Shown: piece by piece, positions 11,467-20,583 of the stretch | Layout: each line of letters opens with the position of its first letter | Numbering within the stretch: position 1 is the stretch's first letter | DNA from: Pinus tabuliformis | Lineage: Eukaryota; Streptophyta; Pinopsida; Pinales; Pinaceae | DNA: 64,000 nucleotides | Assembly (NCBI GenBank): GCA_031772625.1 | Contig: CM062804.1 | Coordinates: 271,777,174 to 271,841,173, forward strand | Direction: 5' to 3' | Made by a program: the position numbers and the translations under genes | Notes under the pieces: model-generated | Databases searched by the model: none | Seen by the model: only the letters and a program-made list of their open reading frames with translations | Told to the model about the DNA's origin: nothing

Positions 11467-11691
11467 TTACTTATACGTTTGATCATACTTATCAAGAAAA
11501 ACAGGCCTTTTTGAACTGACTGGTTCTTTTTGAGGTTCCTCGTTGAAATCTTCAGTGTCTCTTTCAGCATTTGAAAACAAAACAACAGATTGCGGGCTTC
11601 CTGATTTTGAGGCACCAGCTATGTTCTTGAGTTCATTTGCCAGCTCGCTCATCTTAGGACGAGAAAGCTTTTCCCAATGGCAGAGGAACAT
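11467..11691 (-). pseudogene. Coding-like fragment, possibly the start of the captured NMNAT gene
   Basis: The minus strand from the ATG at about 11688 begins MDVPLP and, after a frame break, continues EKLSRPKMSELANELKNI and a Ser/Glu-rich stretch to about 11470. Arabidopsis NMNAT begins MDVPLPVEKLS, and a second NMNAT exon lies 1.2 kb downstream on the same strand, so a first exon is plausible. The rest does not match the NMNAT catalytic core, and the RPKM-SE motif also recalls the end of plant kinase domains. An acceptor-like CAACTTCAG precedes the ATG. Composition argues for a real exon; identity is unsure. Confidence 0.35.
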
Positions 11692-11748
11692 CCATAGAAC
11701 CTGAAGTTGACATTAGAACAGTACTATTGAATGAATCGATGTAGAATG

Positions 11749-12209
11749 TCAGGCCCCACTTGCATACAGCCTTGTCCATTCTTTTGCTGTTTCCACAGCC
11801 TCAATTTCATTTGTCTTCCAGTGTTTTGCAATGTTTTCAGAAAGAGGGTCATCTGGATTTGGTGCACTTAACAGTGCTTGAATACTCAATAAAACTGTTC
11901 GAATTTGCAATGCTGGACTCCACTCATCCTTGAGAATATCAAGGCATATGTGTCCAAGCTTATCAATATTTGGGTGGTGAGTCTTTGTCAAAAACGAACC
12001 TTTGGTGCTGCCATTGGATACTCCTCAGGCAGAAATAACTCCAACTTGAAAACACCCCCTTCATATGGAGACTGAGATGGACCAAGAATCATCACATTAA
12101 AATACCGTAAATTGTCCTCAGATGGAGAAGCACTTATACCAGGTGCTGGTTCAGTAAGCAAGCGTTGAGTTTCCTTTATGATTCTGCGAGGCAAATTACT
12201 GTTCGACAT
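11749..12209 (-). pseudogene. UBC13: Intronless UBC13-type ubiquitin-conjugating enzyme copy, captured in element C
   Basis: Begins [18 protein letters not shown] and ends WTRLYASGA, the full 153-residue span of plant UBC13 (Arabidopsis UBC35/UBC36), the E2 that builds Lys63-linked ubiquitin chains with a Uev partner. HPN motif and catalytic Cys (in HICLDIL, about residue 89) are present. It lies in two frames with one frame break near residue 73, so it would not give the full protein. Plant UBC13 genes have several introns and this copy has none, so it derives from mRNA. Two substitutions are unusual: His for Arg before ICLDIL, and Glu for Lys in DKWSP. A TATA-like ATAAATA lies about 100 bp upstream of the ATG (near 12307). 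Confidence 0.95.
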
Positions 12210-12711
12210 AGCTGCAGGGTAGAAGAAAGAAAGCCCTTCAAAAGAGAATCGATCTGAACCTTATCGTTCGTTTGAAGCTTGATGGACCAAACCTCAGGCT
12301 CTATTTATGAAGAAACCCTCATTCTGTCACAGCAAGAGTGAAACCAAACGATAATAATTAAATGCATAAAATAATGGTAAAATGGTCTAGGAATTCCATA
12401 TATCTAGACGAAGTGCAGATCTCGGGTTCTCATGAAGTTTCGAACGACTGTCACAGGAAGGGATCTCGGATACCACAGTGATGAATTTTTGGAAGTCTGT
12501 CCATGGTGCAATATGTGGATACCTCTGTAATTTAAGTGGATGATCACAATATTTCGGATCTTTGAGATCTTAGTGATCTAGGACATCAGAAGATCTCATA
12601 TCACCCATGTTTCGATAAAGACTACAATCAAAGGTTACAAGATCACAATTCCTTGGAGAAGGGAAATTGGATCCTTCTTGAATGTAGATAACTGATCAGT
12701 AAAGCATCTCT
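12210..12711. other. Spacer between the divergent UBC13 and H2B copies in element C
   Basis: Contains the apparent UBC13 leader (12210 to about 12310, minus strand) and sequence upstream of H2B. No other coding region seen. It may include captured promoter-proximal sequence. Confidence 0.5.
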
Positions 12712-13060
12712 ATGATTCAATGCGAGAAAAAGCTGCCTAAGGAAAGCGGAGACAAGAAGGGAAAGAAGAGGCATAAGAAGAACATTGAGACCTACAAGAT
12801 CTATATTTTTTAGGGTCTTGAAGCAGGTTCATCCTGATATCGGAATTTCCAGCAAGGTCATGGGAATCATGAACTCCTTCATTAATGATATTTTTGAGAA
12901 ATTGTCGAGCGAGGTATCGAAGCTCGTCCGCTACAACAAGAAGCCTACTATTACCTCTCAGGAGATTCAGACCGCCGTAAGGCTTGCTCTTCCAGGGGAG
13001 CTCACGAAGCATGCTGTTTCAGAGGGTACAAAGGCTGTTACCAAGTTTACCAGCGCTTAA
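12712..13060 (+). pseudogene. H2B: Histone H2B copy, captured in element C
   Basis: The histone-fold part reads [12 protein letters not shown] through [12 protein letters not shown] and [20 protein letters not shown] to the classic end [16 protein letters not shown]. Upstream, in another frame, are the end of the N-terminal tail and IETYKIYIF, so there is one frame break in the first helix region. The acidic/lysine-rich tail is shorter than in plant H2B (about 140-150 residues). Changes such as SSEVSKLV for AQEASRLA suggest relaxed constraint. H2B genes are normally intronless, so absence of introns is not informative. It is on the plus strand, antisense to element C, with about 140 bp of 3'-UTR-like sequence following. 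Confidence 0.95.
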
Positions 13061-13200
13061 ATTTGGTATTTCTCTGTGAATTGAATTTATTGGTGTCTTT
13101 TGACGCCACCTATTGTATCGAATTTCAACAAGCTATTGACTCTCAGAGTTTGATGGAGACATTTGGTGTTGCAGAAATCATATATGACAAGATTTGATAA

Positions 13201-13223
13201 TTTTTTTTTTTTTTTTTTTTTTT
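13201..13223 (-). other. 23-nt oligo(A) (minus strand) at the 3' end of the CTL fragment
   Basis: A pure run of 23 T on the plus strand, immediately downstream (minus-strand sense) of the CTL-derived segment and at its border with the H2B 3' region. It looks like the remains of a poly(A) tail, implying that the CTL piece entered as RNA. Confidence 0.6.
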
Positions 13224-13229
13224 CTAATG

Positions 13230-14462
13230 TCATTCACAGATCCAAGCATGGATTATCCTTAAACGACTGATGTAAACTGATTGAAAATTGATTATTGTAG
13301 GACTCACCAAAGCACAAGTAGTATTAGGCATAAATACAACCAGCCAAGGAAGAAGCCCAAGTGATGTGTACCTGATAGAATTCCTGATACTTCGAGGTGG
13401 AGATGAGTTAGCCTTGCAAAAGTACCACTGTGAAATAGTACCACTAATAATGTACACCTGAGCTTCTATCATCGTTGTCAGAGACCATAACATTGTGATG
13501 ATAGCTAATGCATAGTACGCCTGAACCCATCCGTCCTCTTTCCATAAGCAACACTCCACACCAGTGCTTCCTCCACACGCATACCCAGATTCTTCAACTT
13601 TGGGATTAGGTATGATCCTGCCATTTAGGCGTGCAAACACCAAAAAGACTATGATGGGTATATAGTAGACAAAGAGACCAACTATTAAGCTAGGCAAAAC
13701 CAGCATCAGTCTCATGTTTCTCGCAAGGCCTTTCGAAGCTGTGCCTATGATTCTGATTGTGAGTTCTATACGGTGCCAATTTATAATAATGATCCAGACA
13801 ATTATCCCGCATAGTACAAAAATAAAAAGAAGAATGAAAATCCTCAGTGCCAGGCTTATTTCATCCCTACAATCCTTACTCATAGTGCAAGCCACAAACC
13901 AGAAGACATTGATGAAAACAGGAATGAGAACAAAGAAGGGGAGACATGAATACACTATCTGTTTTGTGTAATGCCTAAGGAGCCAGAGAAAACCAAATAA
14001 GAAGGGGATACTCAGAATCAGTGTTATTACAAGTGTCCAAACCATGTCCTTCAAAAGATGCTTGCTGCTCCCAGGCACTACAAGATTTGGGTAATATTCC
14101 AATTGTATTACACGAATTGGGTGATAACCCAAATGTTCATATGCTCTATCAAAACCTAATCTTTGATCCCTTATGTTAACACTGAGTGAAGATTTTGTAC
14201 AAGTGCTGGAATTTGTATCATAGACATAAGAGGAAACATTTCTGTAGTTTCTGTTGCAGTGGACAATTGAAAATATTCCAAACGCAAAGGTCGCCAATAC
14301 CAAAATGACAAATACGATTAGAAAGGGTATGTTCTGGAAATACCTGCGGCCGTTGTTATATCTGATTGGATGGTAGTCTTCTTGCTGAGAAGAAGATATT
14401 TCCGTCTCTGTCAAGCCAGATTTATTTAGCAGAGGCTCTGAAGATTCAATATAAGAATCCAA
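13230..14462 (-). pseudogene. Choline-transporter-like (SLC44/CTL) membrane protein gene, 3'-truncated, captured in element C
   Basis: A long open frame of about 410 codons with six hydrophobic segments (near residues 45-67, 141-163, 170-194, 205-228, 252-280, 318-338). Before residue 364 it has the family signature VYIISGTISQWYF then SSPPRSIRNSIR. In plant CTL proteins this is followed by the GPSFG...SGL block; here similarity stops at a donor-like CAG|GTACAC (about 13372/13371) and the frame runs into apparent intron. No ATG lies in frame at the start (an upstream stop, then TTG), although EPLL near residue 9 suggests only a few residues are missing. The frame is unbroken, sits where gag would be, 245 bp after the primer site, and ends at an oligo(A). 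Whether it is translated is unknown. Confidence 0.78.
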
Positions 14463-14706
14463 TGAACCTCATCCTCTGCATGTCTATGCGCTGTGCGTTT
14501 TTGTCTAAATGCCTGTATGTATATTTTGTGTACGCTGTTTTATGTGTTTTGAAAAGAAACCGCAAGAAGAAATTAAAGAGCAATCGTAGCTACCGTGAAA
14601 CAACGCGCGAAGGCAATTTTAAAAATTTCAAAACAAGGTTGTTCGAAAGGGTCTTTTAAAGCGAAGCCGATACATGCATGGGTCCATAGGTCTCAAGGGT
14701 TCAACA
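14463..14706 (-). other. Leader of element C between primer site and CTL fragment
   Basis: Untranslated stretch between the primer binding site and the captured CTL segment. Packaging signals of such elements normally lie here. No coding frame recognised. Confidence 0.5.
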
Positions 14707-14720
14707 TGGCTCTGATACCA
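14707..14720 (-). other. Primer binding site of element C (tRNA-Met type)
   Basis: The minus strand reads TGGTATCAGAGCCA two bases after the CA end of the 5' LTR. TGGTATCAGAGC is the standard plant primer site complementary to the 3' end of initiator tRNA-Met. Confidence 0.93.
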
Positions 14721-14722
14721 AG

Positions 14723-17222
14723 TGTGAGGACCATACCCAAACTGTATACTTTTTTTTTTTTTTTTTTATACAGCAAATACAACTAGAAAGAAACGCATTG
14801 AGATTCAAATTTATTTAGCACACACATTCCTACCACTCATTTCAGGAACATACCATAACATTTTCATACCTTTAACTAAGATCAATAGTAATGAAATACA
14901 TATGTACCGTTCACCAGAAGGCGAGACTCTGCTTGCTCTGCTGTCGCTGGTATTCCCTTGTAGCTAGTCACCTCCGCGAGTGAATGATGACGCACTTGAT
15001 TCGAATGCGAAGACTCACTGGTTAACCTCCCAGCCTACTCCTTGGGTACTCTTCTTCCCCTCGGACCCCCGAGCTACAATGGGGTTGTACAATGGAGAAA
15101 AGCACTAGCTGGTAGAGGAGAGCACACCTTGGCTCAAGAGTCCCCTCTCTAAATCCTCTACCTCACCAAACTCACTATAGCTTCGTAATCACTGCTCTCA
15201 CAACATCTCATCCATCCAACAATAGGGTTCCCAAAAGGTCCCTTCTTCCATGGATTGCCCTTTCTTTTATAGGAGTCCTCATAGGTGACACTTGTCATGT
15301 CATGCATAATTAATTATTTTTTTATAATTCAATAGATTGATTATTCACCCACCCATGTGTCATTCTCACATCAAGGGTCTCCCAAATTATTTACTTAAAT
15401 TTTTAGTTAAAACTAATATTTTCCTCACTTCAACAAGATTCATATTTCTTCTCCTAGTTGTCTCTTTATTCCCCCCTTTTATTCCTTAATTTGTGTTCAT
15501 TACTTGAAGTCAATTAATGAGTCAAGATTTTATCCCCAATCTACTCCCTAATTTAACTCAGGTTATCTCCTAGATGGATATTCTTATGTTGGTTGATGAC
15601 ACATGGAGCTTCTCTACATTTCTCTAAATTTAATTTATTATTCTCATTTTAATTCACCTTCCCATTTTCTTAATTAGGTTTAAATTAGTTTAGGATTAAT
15701 CTTTATCCTTACTATTATGTTTGTCTTTCCCCTTTTTCCTAATTAAACCACATAATCTTCTTAGTATTTTCCAAAATGGGAAGGGTAGAGTTTTTAAGGT
15801 ACTTTGTTTTAATTCTTCCTATGATCCTCCTTATTCCAAGTTTTATTTTTGATTTAATTACATTGGTTTCTAATCATCATTTACCCTTGATTTAAATTTG
15901 CCTAGTTTTCATTCCTTGCTTATATTTATTTATTATTATTTATTTTTAATGATTCCAAGGATGCCAAGTCTGGTTGTGCCCTTCAAGAACTTCCCTAGAA
16001 GTTCCAAGGGTGCCACACCTAATAGTTTATTTGTGATGTCAGGGGTGCCAGTTTGGTTGTGCCCTTCAAGAACTTCCCTAGAAGTTCCAAGGGTGCCACA
16101 CCTAATTGTTTATTTGTGATGCCAAGGGTGCCAAGTTGGTCGTGCCCTTCAAGAAATCCCCCTGAAGTTCCAAGGGTGCCACACCACTTGCCCTTCAAGC
16201 ATCCAGTGATTATGAGGGGAAAGTATAGTGCAACGTCATAGACCACTGTCATCTCTTATGTTGCCTGCTATAGTGAGACTAATGGTGTCGGGGATCAAGG
16301 AATCCGCCTTGATGCGCGCCCCCCGGTAAAGTCCTCATGAGCGAACCAACTTTGGAACCTGCCCTCATGGCATCGTGATCTTCATGGCGAAGGTGCTTCA
16401 ACCCTTCCAGCCCAAGTCACGGCGGGAGTGCTAGTGGGTGGGATCAGGGACTCTGTCCCACCCCTCCCATGTAGTTCCATCCACTTGTACAACCCCATCA
16501 CCCATATGTGAGTCATTCGGTCAAGCAACTAATCTGTGCCTGCAACCATTAATATATCATCAGAATATAGTTAAACATATATGGCAGATTCCAAGATCGA
16601 CTTAGACTTTCAAAGATAAAGTAATATAAATTTTCATCAAACCAGGTGTCATCGACATGTCATATGCGAGTGCCTCTGATGCTTTCCTGCCATACTCAAT
16701 AATCATTAGTAACACGGTTTCTCAATGTTAGTCAATTATCATAATAACATCATTAACAATTCCTGGTCATTCACATCATTGTCCATTGTAAGTCTAAACT
16801 AAAGGAAGTAGGTAACATAGGGGACACATCCCTCATGGCTATTATCAATAATCATCAGTGGAAACATACATATTTATTAAGCTATCTCATCGTAACATCG
16901 TAGAAATATACCTATCCATAAAATTTATCCTCATTATGCTTTTAGTAGAGCGCATACATATTCTTTACTACCCTCATCATAATTTCAAATAGAGACCAAC
17001 TTAACTATTAATATTGCAATCATCAGAATACTGATAGATAAGGTACATAACCATTCATGCTACCATAATATCAATGGAAAGCATTCATAAACATCACAAC
17101 CATGAATATCTCAATCGCTAATAATAGTGTCATGGGTCCAGATCCTCAATCTGAGGTCCTCGAAGAATAGAGTGTCTAAGATAATGTCGTATCTGGGTTA
17201 GGAAACTAGAGTGGGCACTACA
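14723..17222 (-). repeat. Right (5') LTR of element C
   Basis: 2500 bp, about 99% identical by eye to 4523-7093, with three 84-bp units instead of four. The element would be transcribed from this copy. Confidence 0.95.
15265..15271 (-). promoter_or_regulatory. TATA box in the 5' LTR of element C
   Basis: TATAAAAG on the minus strand, about 1.95 kb from the LTR start and about 0.5 kb before its end. It is preserved in the left LTR at 5053-5059. It fits a U3/R border driving transcription through the captured genes. Confidence 0.55.
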
Positions 17223-17331
17223 ATCTTTAGATCAATCCTACACCTCTCAATGAGAGGGATCCAATAAAAATGTCAGCTGCCATAAATAATATGACCCACA
17301 TGGAGTTTGGCCCTAGTTGCAAATTCTAACA
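17223..17331 (-). repeat. Left (3') LTR of element B, second segment
   Basis: Resumes exactly where 4522 stopped, judged by the uninterrupted copy (21740-21852), and ends in TTCTAACA. The next bases (CTCCCTCT) are the purine tract of B on the minus strand. Confidence 0.92.
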
Positions 17332-17410
17332 CTCCCTCTCAACTAGGGAGAACTCCATCCGCTGATCTGTATGTCCAACTGTACTATCTCTACTATCAGT
17401 TCCCTGCACT

Positions 17411-17560
17411 ACTCTGCTCAGCTCTGCTGGCTCTGCTGTGCTAGCTCTGCTCTTCTCTATTGGCTCTGTTGGCTCTGCTAGCTCTTCTCTGCGTAGCTTT
17501 GCTCAGCTCTATTGGCTCTGCTATGCTCAACTTAGCTCTGCTGAACCATGAAGAAGAAGA
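17411..17560. repeat. Degenerate GGCTCTGCT repeat
   Basis: About 150 bp built from GCTCTGCTGG/CTCTGCTAG-like 9-10 bp units inside element B. Confidence 0.75.
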
Positions 17561-17590
17561 ATTGATCGAGAATGTGTCATACCATTCTCC

Positions 17591-17957
17591 ACTGACCCAA
17601 AGTCAGTCTCAGAGTGTGTACCACTGGTCCCAGATCAGTCCTCAACTAACCCGAAGTTAGTGTCATAGTAGGTACAACTCCTACCACTGGTCCCAGACTA
17701 GAACTCTACTGACTCGAAGTCAGTCTCAGAGTATGTACCACTGGTCCTAGACCAGTCCTCAACCGACCCGAAGTTAGTGTCATAGTGGGTACAACTCCTA
17801 CCACTGGTCCCAGACCAGTACTCTACTGACTCGAAGTCAATCTCAGAGTATGTACCACTGGTCCTAGACCAGTCCTCAACCGACCCGAAGTCAGTGTCAT
17901 AGTGGGTACAACTCCTACCATTGGTCCCAGACCAATATCATTGATCCCAAATCAATG
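17591..17957. repeat. 117-bp tandem array of small hairpins in element B
   Basis: Three units (starts 17591, 17708, 17825), each containing several short inverted repeats: ACTGAC...GTCAGT, CTGGTC...GACCAG, CTAAC...GTTAG, GTAGG...CCTAC. The last hairpins read ATTGGTC...GACCAAT and ATTGAT...ATCAAT, so stems change on both arms together. Confidence 0.85.
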
Positions 17958-18125
17958 AAGGTCATCCTAGCATAGGGAGTACGGTAGATACAACGATGTA
18001 TCCATCGGTACGACTATGGTCCCTATCCTCATTTCCCTACTCATTGATAAGATGAGAGGTACTTCCCATGAGTCCCAGACTTCATGGGTAGGATGCCTCG
18101 ACAGGAGAACTTAATCAATCCTGTC

Positions 18126-18390
18126 CTCACAAGAGAACTAATCATCCTACTACACAATCGCCATGGAGAACACATCATCCAGGCCTCATAGGAGAACTAA
18201 TCATCCTGCTACACAATCGTCATGGAGAACACATCATCCAAACCTCACAGGAGAATTAATCATCCTGCTAAACAATCGTCATGGAGAACACATCATCCAG
18301 ACCTCACAGGAGAATTAATCATCCTGCTACACAATCGTCATAGAGAACACATCATCCAGACCTCACAGGAGAATTAATCGTCCTGCTACA
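18126..18390. repeat. 59-bp tandem repeat in element B
   Basis: Four and a half units around GGAGAACTAATCATCCTGCT and CATGGAGAACACATCATCC, about 90% alike. Confidence 0.88.
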
Positions 18391-18612
18391 CAGGAGAGCG
18401 AGTCATCCTATCCCATAAGAGAGTGAATCATCTTGTCCCACAAGAGAGCGAATCATCTTGTTCACAGGAGAGCAAATCATCCTATCCACAGGAGAGCGAA
18501 TCATCCTGTCCCACAAGAGAGCGAATCATCTTGTCCCACAAGAGAGCGAATCATCTTGTCCATAGGAGAGTGAATCATCCTGTCCACAGGAGAGCGAATC
18601 ATCCTATCCCAG
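18391..18612. repeat. About 27-bp tandem repeat in element B
   Basis: Eight or so units of GAGAGCGAATCATCCTGTCC. It shares GGAGA and AATCATCCTG with the adjacent 59-bp repeat, so the two probably have a common origin. The SQES-type frame across it is a repeat artefact. Confidence 0.85.
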
Positions 18613-18618
18613 TGCGCA

Positions 18619-18992
18619 CCACCAGGGGAGGGTGAGTCACCTTGTGGTCATATGTTGCTCCAGTAAGAACCACAAGCCCCCAGAGCTCCCAGAGCTCAAT
18701 GTATACAGCATGCAGGACCCTTGTAAAAGGGTCTCTTGATGACTCCAAGTCGTTCGAGAAAATCACAGATTTGATCTTCCCCTGGGGCTTAGACAAAGTG
18801 TAGCGCCACCAGGGGAGGGTGAGTCACCCTGTTGTCATATGTTGCTCCAGTAAGAACCACAAGCCCCCAGAGATCCCAGAGCTCAATGTATACAACATGC
18901 AGGACCCTTGTACAAGGGTCTCTTGACGACTCCAAGTCGTTCGGGAAAATCACAGATTTGATCTTTCCCCTGGGGCTTAGACAAAGTGTAGC
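18619..18992. repeat. Tandem duplication, 187-bp unit, in element B
   Basis: Two adjacent copies (18619-18805 and 18806-18992), each starting CCACCAGGGGAGGGTGAGTC and ending AGACAAAGTGTAGCG, about 95% alike. Confidence 0.9.
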
Positions 18993-19447
18993 GACCTGTA
19001 CATCATCTCATAGCGATGGAGCTTCCTTGCTCATAGACTTACCATATCCCAGATAAGGTAGTATCTGATGTTTATCTGCTGGAGCAATCGTCGAATACGA
19101 GATTCCTCAATAATCGAATCCCACCTCTGGTTGTCATAGAGAATCACAGTGGTACAAACAGCTCACTTGAAGATCTTCCCCAACTAGGCAACTTCATACG
19201 AGATCATACTTGTAGATATGTATCTGGTCTCAGCGGTGCTTATAACAACCAACTTCTGCTTCCTGCTCATCCATGATATCGAAGCAGAATCCAAAGAGAA
19301 ACAACACTAAGAAGTGCTCTAGTGATCCTTCACACTGCCTGCCCAATAAGCATTCGAATAATCATGTAGTTTCATATTTCTGGAAGTGTATATCAATCCA
19401 TGAGAGATTGTGCCCCGAAGACATCTCAGAAGATTCTTGGCACCAAT

Positions 19448-19910
19448 CTAGTGAGATTCAAACAAATATGAGCTCACCATGCTAACTGCAAAACATGTGT
19501 CCGGACGAAAGTTCACCAAGAACATCAACACGAATGAGTTTATGAGATTCATAGGCATTTTCCAAATCCGGTCTGACACCACTACCATATAACTTCTGAA
19601 AGTTAAGATCCTCGAGGTAGTCACAGGTTTGCAGTTCACCATTCCACATCTGGAATCCAATTCCCTCTTACTTTTGCAAATGAGAGGGTCTGCACTTGTT
19701 AGGAGTAGGTCATCCTCATAAGGTGCTGATATGAGAGGTCTATCATCCACAATATTAGGATGGTTTTGATCCATTTCACTCCTAGTGAATCTTAGCTTTA
19801 TCAGACAACTATCGATCCTCTCATACTATGCTCGGGGTGTTTTGCTTCAAGCCATAGAGGGCTTTCTTCCACTTGCATATGCGAGATTCCTGATTATCAA
19901 TCTCAGACCC
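19448..19910 (-). mobile_element. Reverse transcriptase remnant of element B (Copia type)
   Basis: On the minus strand: KWKKALYGLKQ near 19850-19890, then DDLLLTSADPLICKSKREL, and further on FLVNFRPDTCFAVSMVS. These are Ty1/Copia RT and RT-RNase H landmarks (KKALYGLKQ, YVDDLLLTG, NTRPDICFAV). Broken and shortened. Confidence 0.8.
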
Positions 19911-20289
19911 CTTGGGTTGTTCTAGACCTGTGGACCTGCTACATGAGGGGAATGGTCCCCTTGTAAGATTTTCCTTCGGTACATATCAGACATGTACTTT
20001 CATGCTCCTTTTGAATTCAGGCATCCATGTCACCATCTGACTTACAGACCTTCGGTGCTATGTGACAATGGACATGGTCCCCAGTGGACTTCCTACAATT
20101 TGATACAACCCTAAACTCAAAAACATATTTAAAAATTCTATTTCCAAACACGTACCTTTCCATCGATGAGTGCCACCCTAAACCTTTGACTTCCATTTTC
20201 AAGATGGACACCAGGTTCTTCTTGCGATCAGGTACATAAAAGTGATTCAGGGTTCCTTGCTTTCTTTGAAGAGTCGACCATTTCCTTGA

Positions 20290-20395
20290 TGACTTGCATT
20301 ACCTTCAGACACTCCTTTGCATAATGGCCGAACTTATTGCAACCAAGGCATCCGCCTTTCTTTCCACCCTTAGATCCGAACTTCCCAATGAAGTG
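20290..20395 (-). mobile_element. gag zinc knuckle remnant of element B
   Basis: The minus strand encodes CLGCNKFGHYAKEC, a CCHC (C-x2-C-x4-H-x4-C) nucleic-acid-binding knuckle of retrotransposon Gag, preceded by a Lys/Gly-rich stretch. Its order relative to the RT piece fits Copia (gag first). Confidence 0.8.
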
Positions 20396-20566
20396 ATCTT
20401 TAGATGGGCCATCAGAAACTTCTGCTACGCCATTATGATAATATGTTCTGCTTCAACTTCACCCTTTGTGAACTTAGAAGAGATATGTGGAACCCATTGA
20501 TCCTTTTGTCTTGTCCCTATTGTCTTTGGTGATTGCTCTTTCACTCTTGCTTGGGCATTGTCTTCA

Positions 20567-20583
20567 CCTCAGCTCTAGTACCA
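20567..20583 (-). other. Primer binding site of element B (tRNA-Met-like)
   Basis: TGGTACTAGAGCTGAGG on the minus strand directly abuts the CA of the 5' LTR. It differs from the standard TGGTATCAGAGC at two positions. Confidence 0.7.

Larger units (their letters stand above)
4523..17222 (-). mobile_element. Element C: 12.7-kb gag/pol-less LTR element carrying pieces of several host genes
   Basis: Near-identical direct repeats (4523-7093 and 14723-17222) run TG...CA. On the minus strand the 5' LTR (right copy) is followed after 2 nt by TGGTATCAGAGCCA (tRNA-Met primer site), and a purine tract (AAGAGGGGG) lies just before the 3' LTR (left copy). The 7.6-kb interior has no recognisable gag, protease, RT, RNase H or integrase. 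It holds SLC44/CTL, H2B, UBC13, NMNAT and RRP36 pieces. The uninterrupted LTR of B at about 21735-21750 shows the empty site, so the block inserted as one unit. Flanking 5-mers are atcag and atctt (3 of 5 match). LTRs differ at roughly 25-30 of 2450 positions by eye, making this the youngest element here. It resembles a LARD-type element that depends on another element's proteins. Confidence 0.9.

Noticed and set aside
11467-11691. Protein kinase C-terminal tail (RPKMSE motif)
   Set aside because: Only a short motif matches; the NMNAT N-terminus similarity plus a nearby NMNAT exon explains the segment at least as well, so identity was left open.
8000-14500. A resident gene cluster (RRP36, NMNAT, UBC13, H2B, CTL)
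   Set aside because: The genes are partial or broken and lie between the purine tract and primer site of one LTR element whose insertion site is visible uninterrupted nearby.
4523-17222. Segmental tandem duplication explaining the 2.5-kb repeats
   Set aside because: Repeat ends are TG...CA, abutted by a primer site and a polypurine tract, and the flanks join cleanly in the B LTR.
18126-18612. CRISPR-like regularly spaced repeats
   Set aside because: Contiguous eukaryotic minisatellite without unique spacers, in a plant retroelement.
18423-18635. Ser/Gln/Glu-rich short protein
   Set aside because: Translation of the 27-bp repeat only.
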